Part shown: positions 16,884-25,082 of the stretch, piece after piece
Position numbering within the stretch: position 1 is the first letter of the stretch
How the letters are laid out: each line of letters begins with the position of its first letter
DNA from: Streptomyces sp. CMB-StM0423
Lineage (GTDB): Bacteria > Actinomycetota > Actinomycetes > Streptomycetales > Streptomycetaceae
Direction: 5' to 3'
NCBI RefSeq assembly: GCF_002847285.1
Contig: NZ_CP025407.1
Coordinates: 2,668,501 to 2,732,500 of the forward strand
DNA length: 64,000 nt
Program-made: the position numbers and the translations under genes
Notes under the pieces: model-generated
The model's database searches: none
What the model saw: the letters and a program-made list of their open reading frames with translations, nothing else
Told to the model about the DNA's origin: nothing

Positions 16884-18394
16884 CGCGCACCCCCGTCGTC
16901 CGGGGAGGGCGTGGCCAGTGGTGGTGCGGTCATCTCGTTGTGCTCCTTGCGATGAGCGGAGGCTCGGGTGAGTGCGCGGCCGGCGTACGCCAGCAGCGCG
17001 AGCGCGGCGGCGCCGCAGGCGACCGCAGGCACGGCGGCCATACGGAAGCCGGCGGAGCCGGCGACCAGCAGCTCGACCGGACGGCCGAGCACGGCAAGCC
17101 CGGGAACCCGGGCGGCCAGGACCAGCAGCAGCGCCGTGACCTGCGCGGCGCAGGCGGCGGCGAGGCCGTACGCGGCGGCCCGGGGGAAGCCGTGCACGGC
17201 GAGCAGCCGGGCGAGGAAGAGCAGCGCGCCGAGGGCGCAGGCGGCGGCGGGGACGGCGGGCCGGCGGGTGGCCCCGTCGAAGAGCGGTCCTGCGGCCACG
17301 GCGGCGAGTTGCAGCGCGCCGAGGACGGCCAGCACGGCGGCGACGGCGGCGGCGAGCAGCGGGCGGACCCGGGCGCGGAACTCGGCCAGATCACGGCTCT
17401 CCCGCAGGCCGCCGCGGGCGCGGGCGGCGAACCACCGGGCCACGGCCGCGGCGGGCAGCACGGCGGCGGTGAGCGCGGCGAGGGCGGCGGCGGTGGCGTA
17501 CGGCACGACGGGCGTGCGGGTGACGCCGGTGGCGCCGCCGAGCAGTTCGCCGAGGAACCAGTCCCCGTAGACCGCGTACGCCAGCAGCCACCCCACGGCG
17601 AGCCCGGCCGCGGGCGGCAGCCCGGCCCCGACCCGCAGCGGGCCCCGCTGCGACCCGAGCACCAGCGCGACCACGGCCCAGGCGACGCCGGCGGCGGTCA
17701 GCGCCACCTGCGCCCGGCCGTGCAGCCCGGCGGCGCCGAGCACGAGCAACCCGCCGCCGAGCGGCAGGAGATGGGCGAGCGGGGCGAGGGGCGTACGGGA
17801 CTGGGGGCCGCCCGGCGGCGGGGGCCCGGCGCCGGGGCGCCGGGTCCGTACGTACATCTCCTCGGCGAGGGAGAACACATCCCGGTGCCGGTAGCGCACG
17901 GCGGTCCGGTCGGTGACGCCGTGCGCCTCCAGACCGGCGGCGATCTCCAGCGGATCGACGGCCCGCCGGCACAGCTCCCGGTGCCGGTGCATGAGCCCCC
18001 GCACGGGATCGGCGGACCCGCGCCGCGGCCGGACGGCCGGGGCCGCGGTGGGCGAGGACCCGACGGCGGGAGCGGCACCGGGGCGAGCCGGCTGAGCGGT
18101 GCGCGGCGGGCCCGGGTGACCGACGGCCGCGGCGACAGCGCCGTAGGAGGCCGCCTGCCCGCCTGGCGCGGCAGTCTCCGGCGCCGCGGCTTGCGCCGCC
18201 CCCGCGCCGGGGGAACCCGCCTCGCCTTCGGCGGGCGGGGGGTGGAGGGACGTTACGGCGGGGGGTTCCGGGCGCGGGCCGAAAGCTTCCTCCAGCGCTT
18301 CCGCCAGGTCTTCCGCCGGCGTGGGCGGCGCCGGCTCCCGCATCTGCGGCTCACGCGTCCGGGGCTCCGGGGCCGCTCTCGGGCCGTCCGTCAT
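16880..18394 (-). CDS. Multi-pass membrane protein of the Pel-like cluster
   Basis: 504 residues. Residues 1-140 are Pro/Ala/Glu-rich and disordered. A short conserved-looking helical segment follows (VRGLMHRHRELCRRAVDPLE, then GVTDRTAVRYRHRDVFSLAE). From about residue 200 there are roughly ten hydrophobic helices. The C-terminus is basic (RASAHRKEHNE). Its start overlaps the glycosyltransferase stop and its stop overlaps the epimerase start, both in ATGA form, so it is made with them. By position and topology it could be the export component (PelG-like), but I see no diagnostic motif; this is inference. Confidence 0.7.
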   Translation of the reverse strand: MTDGPRAAPEPRTREPQMREPAPPTPAEDLAEALEEAFGPRPEPPAVTSLHPPPAEGEAGSPGAGAAQAAAPETAAPGGQAASYGAVAAAVGHPGPPRTAQPARPGAAPAVGSSPTAAPAVRPRRGSADPVRGLMHRHRELCRRAVDPLEIAAGLEAHGVTDRTAVRYRHRDVFSLAEEMYVRTRRPGAGPPPPGGPQSRTPLAPLAHLLPLGGGLLVLGAAGLHGRAQVALTAAGVAWAVVALVLGSQRGPLRVGAGLPPAAGLAVGWLLAYAVYGDWFLGELLGGATGVTRTPVVPYATAAALAALTAAVLPAAAVARWFAARARGGLRESRDLAEFRARVRPLLAAAVAAVLAVLGALQLAAVAAGPLFDGATRRPAVPAAACALGALLFLARLLAVHGFPRAAAYGLAAACAAQVTALLLVLAARVPGLAVLGRPVELLVAGSAGFRMAAVPAVACGAAALALLAYAGRALTRASAHRKEHNEMTAPPLATPSPDDGGAR

Positions 18395-20058
18395 CGGTCG
18401 GCCCCCTCAAGCACGGGGCCCGCACCCGCCCGGTCGGCGTCCGGCGCCGGCGCGGCCGCCAGATACGCCTCCGGAGGGTGCGCGAAGGGATGCGGGGTGG
18501 CGCGGGCCGGGCCGTGGGAGGCCAGCTCCAGGTAGATGGAGCCGAACGCGTCCACGTTCTGCTCCGCCGTGAACAGCTCCACCGCGCGCGCCCGCGCCGC
18601 CGCGCCCAGCCGCGCGCGGCGCGCCGGGTCGCGGAGCAGCGCCAGACAGGCGTCCGCGAGCGCCCGCGGGTTCCGCGGCGGGACCACGAGGCCCGTGCCG
18701 CCGATGACCTCCCGGACCGCGCCGACGTCGGTCGACACCGTCGCCCGGCCGCAGAGCATCGCCTCGACCAGGCCCACGGGGAAGCCCGCCACCACGCTGG
18801 AGAGCACCGTCACCCCGCCCGCCGCGTACGCCGCCGCCCGGTCCGGCAGCGCCGGGTCGCCGATCTCCTCGAACGACACCGGGCTTGCGCCCACCGCGTG
18901 CGCGTCGGCCGCCTCGTCGGGAAAGAGCTGGGCGGCCAGCGCGCGGCAGTGGTCGCGGTAGCCCGCATGGGCGGCGGCCGGGGGGCCCGTCTCCGCCACG
19001 ACGAGGTGGGCTGCCGGCTCCTCCCTGCGGATCTCCGCGAACGCGTGCAGCAGCGCGATGAGGTCGCCGGCCGGCTCTATCCGTCCGGCCCAGACCAGGG
19101 TGCTGTCGTCCCCGGCCGCCGGCGGTTCCGCCACCTCGGCGAACCGTGCCGCGTCCATGCCCGGGTACACCGTCCGCAGCCTGTGCCCCTCCGCGCCCAG
19201 GCGCAGCGCCCAGCGCCGCGCGTGCGCGTTGCCCGGGGTCACGAGCGCCGCCATGGCGTACGCCTCGGCCGCCAGCCGGCGGTGGAAGGCCGCCACCAGC
19301 GTCCGTACGGTCACGGTGCCGCCGGCGTACGCCCCCCAGCCGCTCTCCAGGTAGTGCCGGCGCAGCCGCACCCCGTACTCCGTGACCAGCAGCGGCGTGC
19401 CGAAGAACCGGTGTGCGAGCAGCCCCGGCAGCGCCGCGGGGCCGCCGGACAGGGCGTGGCACAGGTCGGCCCCGGCCAGCCCGGCGCCGCCGTCCCCGTC
19501 TCCGTACCACCCGGCGCCCAACGGCCGCAGCGCCCGGTCCAGATGCGCGGCGACCGCGAGCAACTCCACGACGCGCGCCCCCTGCACCACCGGATGTGCG
19601 CCCGGCGCCCGGCAGGCCCGTTCCAGGATCCGCACCGCCTGCTCCTCGCGCAGCGCGCGCCCCGGCCCGCCCGCGTCCCTGGCCAGCTCCGCCAGCCCGT
19701 AGAGACCGGAAGCGAAACGGTCCTGCCCGGACTCCCGCCCCGTGACCTCCCCGGCGCCCCCGGCCGCCAGCGCGCCCGCCAACTCCGCGAAGTGCTCGGC
19801 GAAGCGCCGCCGTTCGGCGCGCCCGTAGCGGCGCTCGCCGGGCGCCGGGCGCCACAACGGCGCGACGTGCACCGCCCGCACCTGCGGCGGCAGCGGTACG
19901 AGCCCCGACGCCTCCTGCGCCGCATCGACCGCAAACGCGAAAACGTCGAACTCATGGTGCGCAAGCCCGCGTACGAGCCGGTCGCACCACCCCGGCGACT
20001 CGCCCGCGGCGAACGGGAATCCGCCCTCCGCGAGAAGGCCGATGCGCAACGAGAACAC
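18391..20058 (-). CDS. PelF-type GT4 glycosyltransferase (DUF3492)
   Basis: About 555 residues. The N-terminus RIGLLAEGGFPFAAGESPGW with CDRLVRGL is the DUF3492 signature of PelF, the cytoplasmic glycosyltransferase that polymerises Pel polysaccharide. The middle has HALSGGPAALPGLLAHRFFG and LLVTEYGVRLRRHYLE; the GT4 donor lobe has RTVYPGMDAARF, VWAGRIEP and VAGFPVGLVEAM. In the usual E-x7-E motif the first Glu is Ala (about residue 424) while the second (about 432) is kept, so catalysis may differ. The start is GTG 20058 or TTG 20049; a longer frame to 20103 lacks a ribosome site and precedes the conserved sequence. First gene of the overlapping cluster. Confidence 0.82.
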   Translation of the reverse strand: MFSLRIGLLAEGGFPFAAGESPGWCDRLVRGLAHHEFDVFAFAVDAAQEASGLVPLPPQVRAVHVAPLWRPAPGERRYGRAERRRFAEHFAELAGALAAGGAGEVTGRESGQDRFASGLYGLAELARDAGGPGRALREEQAVRILERACRAPGAHPVVQGARVVELLAVAAHLDRALRPLGAGWYGDGDGGAGLAGADLCHALSGGPAALPGLLAHRFFGTPLLVTEYGVRLRRHYLESGWGAYAGGTVTVRTLVAAFHRRLAAEAYAMAALVTPGNAHARRWALRLGAEGHRLRTVYPGMDAARFAEVAEPPAAGDDSTLVWAGRIEPAGDLIALLHAFAEIRREEPAAHLVVAETGPPAAAHAGYRDHCRALAAQLFPDEAADAHAVGASPVSFEEIGDPALPDRAAAYAAGGVTVLSSVVAGFPVGLVEAMLCGRATVSTDVGAVREVIGGTGLVVPPRNPRALADACLALLRDPARRARLGAAARARAVELFTAEQNVDAFGSIYLELASHGPARATPHPFAHPPEAYLAAAPAPDADRAGAGPVLEGADR

Positions 20059-20213
20059 CCCCGAAACTGCTGTGGCTCCATCCGGTGGGAGGACGGTACG
20101 CACGCGGCGGGGCAGCGCGATGGACGGTTGTCCGTCGCACCACCGGAAGGGGTGAATACCCGTGACTATTCGGGGTGTGGGGCGTTTTGCCCGCTCCCGT
20201 CACCCGCCGGGGG

Positions 20214-21983
20214 TCAGTCGCGCGGGTACGGCCAGGCGTTGGGCTTGCAGGTGGCGCCGTCCGTCGACAGGTACTTCGTCTGCTGCATCATCACCGGCGC
20301 CAGCGCACCGTCCTGCTCGCAGCCGACGTGCCCGTGCCCGAGCCGGTGGCCCACCTCGTGGTTGATGAGCATCTGCCGGTACGCGTGGATGTCGTCGCCG
20401 TAGGTCTTCGAACCCTGCGCCCACCGGAAGGCGTTGATCATCACGCGCTCGGTGGCGGCGGAGTCGCAGGACACGTCCTCGTCGCTGGTGTCGAGCCCCG
20501 ACTTGGCGCACCACTCGTCGGTGGTCCCCGGGCTGGCCAGGGTGATGACGAACACGGACTCGTCGTCCCGGCCCACCCGCTCGAAGGTGCGGTCGCCCTG
20601 GCCGCCCCAACTGCGCTCGTCGTTGAGCGTCTTGTGCACGGCGGCCGCGAACAGCTCGCCGTCGAGCGGCAGTCCCTCCTCGACGTCCACGCGGTAGGTG
20701 ACGACCTCGCCGCGGCCGGGCGCCTTGTCGCGGCCGGGGACGGTGGTGAGCTTGCCGGAGCCGGTGAGGTTGCGGCTGAGGGGGTACGTGGCCGCCATCT
20801 TCCCGGTGTACGTGGCGGGCACGGCCCGCGCGTCCTCGTCGGCGTCCGGTCCTTCCGGGTCCTCCGCGCCCGCCGGGTCGTCGCGGTCGCCGGAGCGGGA
20901 GGCGGCGTCGTCGGCGCCGGCGCGCTGCTTGCGCTCGTCGGACGCGGCGGCGTCGGCGCGCTTGGCGCGGCCGTCGGAGACCTGGCCGGCGATGGCGGCG
21001 GCGAGCGCGCACGTCACGACGGCGGCGGCGACACCGGTGGCGACCCGGCCGCGGTTGGTGGGGCGCTGCCGGCGGCGGCGGTGGCCGCCGCCCGTGGAGT
21101 GCAGGGCGGTCGCGGTGCCGTCGGGCGGTTCCTCGTCGCCGGGCGGTGGCCAGCCGAAGTCGTCGGGGGCGGGGGCGGGACCCGGCACGTCACCGTGGCG
21201 GCGCGCGGCGGGCTCTGCGGCGTGGCCGGGCCCCGGCCCGTCGAAGGCGTCGAGGTAGTCCTGCCGTACGGGCGTGGGCGTGGCGGCGACGGTGGCGGCG
21301 ACGGGCCCGCGCCCGGGCTGCTCGTACGGCGGGACACCCCAACCGCCGCCGGGCTCATGGTGCTCGGGGTGACCGAGGGGGCGCTCGCCGGTGTCGTCCA
21401 CGGGGGCCGTGCGGCCACGGGGCGGGCGCGGCATCCCGTGCACGGGCGGCGGCCCCCCGGGCCCGGCCACGCGCCGCATCGACCCGGTGTCGGCGACCCG
21501 CGGCGTCGGCCCGGTGTCCGAGACGCGGGGAATCGGGCCGGTGCCGGAGACCCGGGGCACCGGCCCGGTCCCGGCGGCGCGCGGCACGGGGCCCGTATCG
21601 GAGACCCGCGGAATCGGTCCGGTCCCGGAGCCCCGCGGGATCGGCCCCGTCCCGCCGGCCCGCGGGATCGGCCCCGTAGCGGAGACCCGCGGCACCGGAC
21701 CCGTGTCGCCGAACCGCGGCATCGCGCCCGTACCCGAGACCGTGCGCCCGTCCCCCGGCACCCGCGGCACAGGACCCGTGTCGGAGACCCGCCGCACCGG
21801 ACCCGTGTCCGTCACCCGCGGGATCGGGCCTGTGTCGCTGATCCGCGGGATCGGCCCCGTGTCGCCCCGCCGCGGCAGCGGCGGCCGCGGCCCCGACCCG
21901 GACGCCGGCCCGGACCCCGACCGGGTCCCGCCGCCGTCCCGCGCCTGCTTCTTGCCCTTGCCGGACGCGCTGTGCCTGCCCAC
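20214..21983 (-). CDS. DUF3152 membrane-anchored metzincin-like protease with nonapeptide repeats
   Basis: 589 residues. Positions about 40-175 carry some fifteen copies of a nine-residue repeat (D/G)TGP(I/V)PRVS. One membrane helix lies near 305-321 (GVAAAVVTCALAAAIAG), and the outside domain is DUF3152. It holds the extended zinc motif HEVGHRLGHGH (542-552) and a following Met-turn (APVMMQQ), the hallmarks of metzincin metalloproteases, plus several Cys. The N-terminal repeats would be cytoplasmic. GTG 21983 lies eight bases after the hydrolase stop, so the two genes are probably coupled. The mycobacterial Rv3207c homologue is also next to moeZ and a TetR/DUF3107 pair. Confidence 0.85.
   Translation of the reverse strand: MGRHSASGKGKKQARDGGGTRSGSGPASGSGPRPPLPRRGDTGPIPRISDTGPIPRVTDTGPVRRVSDTGPVPRVPGDGRTVSGTGAMPRFGDTGPVPRVSATGPIPRAGGTGPIPRGSGTGPIPRVSDTGPVPRAAGTGPVPRVSGTGPIPRVSDTGPTPRVADTGSMRRVAGPGGPPPVHGMPRPPRGRTAPVDDTGERPLGHPEHHEPGGGWGVPPYEQPGRGPVAATVAATPTPVRQDYLDAFDGPGPGHAAEPAARRHGDVPGPAPAPDDFGWPPPGDEEPPDGTATALHSTGGGHRRRRQRPTNRGRVATGVAAAVVTCALAAAIAGQVSDGRAKRADAAASDERKQRAGADDAASRSGDRDDPAGAEDPEGPDADEDARAVPATYTGKMAATYPLSRNLTGSGKLTTVPGRDKAPGRGEVVTYRVDVEEGLPLDGELFAAAVHKTLNDERSWGGQGDRTFERVGRDDESVFVITLASPGTTDEWCAKSGLDTSDEDVSCDSAATERVMINAFRWAQGSKTYGDDIHAYRQMLINHEVGHRLGHGHVGCEQDGALAPVMMQQTKYLSTDGATCKPNAWPYPRD
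21470..21870 (-). repeat. 27-bp tandem coding repeats in DUF3152 gene
   Basis: About fifteen imperfect tandem 27-base units encode (D/G/A)TGP(I/V)PR(V/A)(S/A/G). Codon choice varies between copies while the peptide is kept, so the repeat is selected as protein rather than being fresh DNA duplication. Two copies are degenerate (GDGRTVSG, TGAMPRFG). Confidence 0.85.
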
Positions 21984-21991
21984 CGTGTGTG

Positions 21992-22999
21992 TCAGCTCCC
22001 GCCGGGGCTCGCGTCTGCGATCCCTGTCTCGTACTCGTCCAACATCTCGGTGAACGCCCTGGCCACCACTTCCGGGTACTCCATCATGGCCACGTGCCCG
22101 GCCGCAGGCAGGGCCAGCAACCGTGAGTTGCGGAACGCGGCCTTCGCCCGCCGCGCCATCCTGAACGATACGAGTTGGTCGCGCCCTCCGTAGATGAGCA
22201 GCGTAGGGGCCAGCACCCGCTCGGCCAGCCGCCACAGTGAATGCTGCCCGCCCAGGGTGTACGCGCCGACGACCCCGCGCGCCGACCGCTCCAGCGCGTC
22301 CCAGTGGTACGGCAGCCGCATGCGCTTGGCGTACTCGCGCGCGTGCTCCGCGAACCCCTCCGGGCTGACCCGGCCCGGGTCGCCGTAGCAGAGGCCCAGC
22401 ACCGCGCGGGTGCGCTGCTCCGCGGTCCAGTCCCGGGTCAGCCGGGCGAAGAGTGCGGTGACGCCGGGCACGGCGAGCAGCGCGGTGGGCATCGCGGTGC
22501 GCTGCGGCCGCAGTTCGGGCAGTGCAGGGGAGACGAGGGTGAGGGTGCGCACCAGGTCGGGTCGGAGGGCCGCGACGCGGGTGACGATGGTGCCGCCCAG
22601 CGAGTTGCCGAAGAGGTGTACGGGGCCGCGACCGGCCGCGTCGAGGCAGCGGATGACGGCGCGGGCGTGGCCGGAGAGGGAGTAGTCGCCGTCGTCGGGG
22701 GGCGGTGAGTCGCCGAAGCCGGGCAGGTCGACGGCGTCGCCGTCGACGCGGGCGGCGAGCAGGGGGCCGAGTCCGGCCCAGTTCAGCGCGGAGCCGCCGA
22801 GCCCGTGCACGTACACCGCGGGCGGCAGTCCCGCGCACGCCGGCGGGTGGCCGCGGACGGCGACGGTGAGTCCGGGGAGCGTCACCTGCCGTCGCTCGAC
22901 GCCGCCCCGGCCTTCGGGAGGAGGGGGCGGCACGGTCCCGGGCGAGCCGTTCGCCGGGAATGCTTCGTCGCCCGCCAGAGAGCGCTCTGTCGACGGCAT
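21992..22999 (-). CDS. Alpha/beta hydrolase
   Basis: 335 residues with the full hydrolase set: oxyanion motif VHGLGGSALNW, nucleophile elbow LFGNSLGGTIV, a late Asp in LLIYGGRDQLV and catalytic His in LPAAGHVAMMEYPE. The first 40 residues are Pro-rich and variable. No signal peptide, so cytoplasmic. Substrate cannot be assigned; the family includes esterases, lipases and C-C hydrolases. ATG start. It lies eight bases upstream of the DUF3152 gene and probably shares its transcript; the gene beyond it is divergent. Confidence 0.82.
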   Translation of the reverse strand: MPSTERSLAGDEAFPANGSPGTVPPPPPEGRGGVERRQVTLPGLTVAVRGHPPACAGLPPAVYVHGLGGSALNWAGLGPLLAARVDGDAVDLPGFGDSPPPDDGDYSLSGHARAVIRCLDAAGRGPVHLFGNSLGGTIVTRVAALRPDLVRTLTLVSPALPELRPQRTAMPTALLAVPGVTALFARLTRDWTAEQRTRAVLGLCYGDPGRVSPEGFAEHAREYAKRMRLPYHWDALERSARGVVGAYTLGGQHSLWRLAERVLAPTLLIYGGRDQLVSFRMARRAKAAFRNSRLLALPAAGHVAMMEYPEVVARAFTEMLDEYETGIADASPGGS

Positions 23000-23088
23000 G
23001 GGGGCAATGTTACGAGACAGTCACGCAGTGGTTCATGTGTTCGCCATCACAAGCCGCCTCGCGGCCGAAAGCACCCTCTCTTACGCTC

Positions 23089-23110
23089 GTATGGAGGACG
23101 TATGGAGGAC
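23089..23110. repeat. Tandem 11-bp duplication in a divergent promoter region
   Basis: GTATGGAGGAC occurs twice head to tail in the 170-base space between the hydrolase and the acidic-protein gene. It may be a regulator half-site pair or a slippage product. Confidence 0.4.
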
Positions 23111-23169
23111 ATCGCCCGAAACTGTGCCCGAAGTCCGGGTGACGAACGACGCGGACAGGAGACGACGCC

Positions 23170-23421
23170 ATGGCTGTCGACCCGCAGGATTCGGACACCT
23201 TCGACGAGCCCGCCCGCCGCACCGGGCCGGACGGGAGCGCGGACGCCCCCGCGGAACGGGACGCCGAGGCCCCGGAGGCGGACGTCGCGGAGCAGCGCGC
23301 CGAGGTGGAGCAGGGCGACGAGGACGTCACGCCGGGCGAGCGCCACGGCGACGACGTGAACCCCGCCGACGCCGCCGAGCAGGCCCGCGTCGTCGAAGGG
23401 GGCGAGGACGAATACCGGTGA
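23170..23421 (+). CDS. Small acidic hypothetical protein
   Basis: 83 residues, extremely rich in Asp, Glu and Ala, with no hydrophobic segment; predicted disordered. A good ribosome site (AGGAG, nine bases) precedes the ATG. The C-terminus VVEGGEDEYR looks defined. I recognise no family. It precedes the TetR gene by about 160 bases on the same strand. Confidence 0.65.
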   Translation: MAVDPQDSDTFDEPARRTGPDGSADAPAERDAEAPEADVAEQRAEVEQGDEDVTPGERHGDDVNPADAAEQARVVEGGEDEYR

Positions 23422-23583
23422 CGTGCTCTGTATTGCCCTGGTTCGCCCCGGGTCAGGGGCGATGAAATTTCGCGCAGCGACGGAGCGCCGGACGATTACC
23501 CGCACGTACGATGGCACCTGCGGTCGGCCCGCCGGACAGGCCCGGCGTCCCGGGGGCGATCATCTCAGGAACCAGGAGGCGCA

Positions 23584-24225
23584 GTGACAGCCATGGAGCA
23601 GGCCGAGACGCGTCCACGCAGTACGAGGCTCCCCCGCCGCGCGCGCCGCAACCAGCTCCTCGGTGCGGCCCAGGAGGTCTTCGTCGCCCAGGGGTACCAC
23701 TCCGCCGCCATGGATGACATCGCGGACCGCGCCGGCGTCAGCAAGCCGGTGCTCTACCAGCACTTCCCCGGCAAGTTGGAGCTGTACCTCGCCCTGCTCG
23801 ACCAGCACTGCGACGCGCTGCTCAAGGCGGTGCGCGCGGCGCTCGCGTCCACGGCGGACAACAAGCAGCGCGTCGCCGCCACGATGGACGCGTACTACGC
23901 CTTCGTCGAGGACGAGGGCGGCGCCTTCCGGCTGGTCTTCGAGTCCGATCTGACCAACGAGCCCGCGGTGCGCGAGCGCGTCGACCGGGTCAGCCTGGAC
24001 TGCGCGCAGGCGGTCAGCGAGGTCATCGCCGAGGACACCGACCTGCCGGTCGAGCAGGCGATGCTGCTCGCGGTGGGGCTGTGCGGCATGGCGCAGATCA
24101 CCGCGCGCTACTGGCTGGGCTCCGGCCGGTCCATCCCGCGCGACGACGCCGCCCGCCTGATCGCCTCGCTCTCCTGGCGCGGCATCGCCGGCTTCCCGAT
24201 GCACGGGGGCCCGGACCAGCCGTAG
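23584..24225 (+). CDS. TetR family transcriptional regulator
   Basis: 213 residues. HTH domain at about 17-65: RRNQLLGAAQEVFVAQGYHS, then MDDIADRAGVSKPVLYQHFP, a standard TetR recognition helix. The C-terminal ligand domain is about 140 residues (GGAFRLVFESDLTNEPAVRE). GTG start after AGGAGG. In mycobacteria the corresponding Rv3208 is followed by a DUF3107 gene, as here. Its target is unknown; I saw no clear palindromic operator directly upstream. Confidence 0.9.
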   Translation: MTAMEQAETRPRSTRLPRRARRNQLLGAAQEVFVAQGYHSAAMDDIADRAGVSKPVLYQHFPGKLELYLALLDQHCDALLKAVRAALASTADNKQRVAATMDAYYAFVEDEGGAFRLVFESDLTNEPAVRERVDRVSLDCAQAVSEVIAEDTDLPVEQAMLLAVGLCGMAQITARYWLGSGRSIPRDDAARLIASLSWRGIAGFPMHGGPDQP

Positions 24226-24348
24226 CCGTGGCCCGCGGACACGTCCCGTAGCGGTGTTCGCTGCGGGCGTGCAGGCATCGGTCCCGCGGGATGTGCACGC
24301 CGGGTTAGTGTGCACTCGTACATCCAACTGACCGAAAGGGATCAGGCC

Positions 24349-24576
24349 GTGGAGGTCAAGATCGGCGTGCAGCACGCCCCCCGAGAGATCAGCCTGGAGA
24401 GCGGGCAGTCCGCCGAAGAGATCGAGAGCGCGGTGGCGGACGCGCTCGGCGGCAAGTCGGAGGTGCTGACCCTGGTCGACGACCGCGGCCGGAAGATCCT
24501 CGTGCCGTCGGGCCGTATCGCCTACGTGGAGATCGGCGCGCCCACCGCGCGCAAGGTGGGCTTCGGCGCCCTCTGA
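24349..24576 (+). CDS. DUF3107 domain protein
   Basis: 75 residues beginning VEVKIGVQHAPREISLES and ending ARKVGFGAL, the actinobacterial DUF3107 family (TB9.4/Rv3208A in M. tuberculosis). GTG 24349 follows AAAGGG by eight bases; an upstream frame to 24310 would run into non-conserved sequence. Small alpha/beta protein of unknown function. It sits downstream of the TetR gene and just upstream of a strong terminator. Confidence 0.88.
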   Translation: MEVKIGVQHAPREISLESGQSAEEIESAVADALGGKSEVLTLVDDRGRKILVPSGRIAYVEIGAPTARKVGFGAL

Positions 24577-24605
24577 GGGCGGATCCCCCGCTCGCACAGC
24601 TCGTC

Positions 24606-24636
24606 CGGCCCCCCGGTGTCCGACACCGGGGGGCCG
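24606..24636 (+). terminator. Rho-independent-type terminator after DUF3107
   Basis: Perfect 15-base arms CGGCCCCCCGGTGTC/GACACCGGGGGGCCG around a single C, followed by TCGTTTG, 30 bases after the DUF3107 stop. Confidence 0.85.
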
Positions 24637-24719
24637 TCGTTTGCCCGCGAATCCATGCGGGTAGATCCGGAGCGTCCGGTTCACCCCAGCAGTGGGGCCC
24701 AACGAAGGGCGGGCGCGAG

Positions 24720-25010
24720 ATGATGATCCTGGCAGCCGTACTTTCCGCAGTCATCGGCCTGGCGATTGCCCTGGCCGCACTCTCCCGCTATCCGGATCGG
24801 TTCCGGCACCGGAACCTGACGCTGGCCACGGGACCCGGGGCCGCCGTGCTCGGCGCCGCCCTGGCCCACACGGTGCTGGGCGCGGGGAACCTGCCGATCG
24901 TCCTGCCGGTCGCCGGAGCCTTCTCGGCGGCGATGCTGTCGCTGCTGGTCAAGAACCGGGAGCGGAGCCGCCCCGCGGCGGCGTACCTGGCGGGCCGCCC
25001 GGTGCGCTGA
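24720..25010 (+). CDS. Small hydrophobic membrane protein
   Basis: 96 residues with three hydrophobic stretches (about 2-20, 37-53, 58-78) and basic loops (RYPDRFRHR) and tail (KNRERSRP). It looks like a three-helix integral membrane protein. ATG with AAGGGCGGG upstream. No family recognised; it occupies the place of a small membrane-protein gene in the conserved TetR-DUF3107-ferritin-like-DEAD block. Confidence 0.7.
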   Translation: MMILAAVLSAVIGLAIALAALSRYPDRFRHRNLTLATGPGAAVLGAALAHTVLGAGNLPIVLPVAGAFSAAMLSLLVKNRERSRPAAAYLAGRPVR

Positions 25011-25053
25011 GCGGCCCTACCCGTACCAACCCTTGAACCGGAGAGACCCACGC

Positions 25054-25078
25054 GCGCCCGGGCGGACCGCCCGGGCGC
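25054..25078. terminator. Bidirectional hairpin between convergent genes
   Basis: Twelve-base perfect arms GCGCCCGGGCGG/CCGCCCGGGCGC around one A, between the small membrane gene and the ferritin-like gene that faces it. Confidence 0.65.
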
Positions 25079-25082
25079 CGCG

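Noticed and set aside
21470..21870. CRISPR-like array
   Set aside because: The 27-base units are contiguous without spacers and encode a peptide repeat inside a gene.
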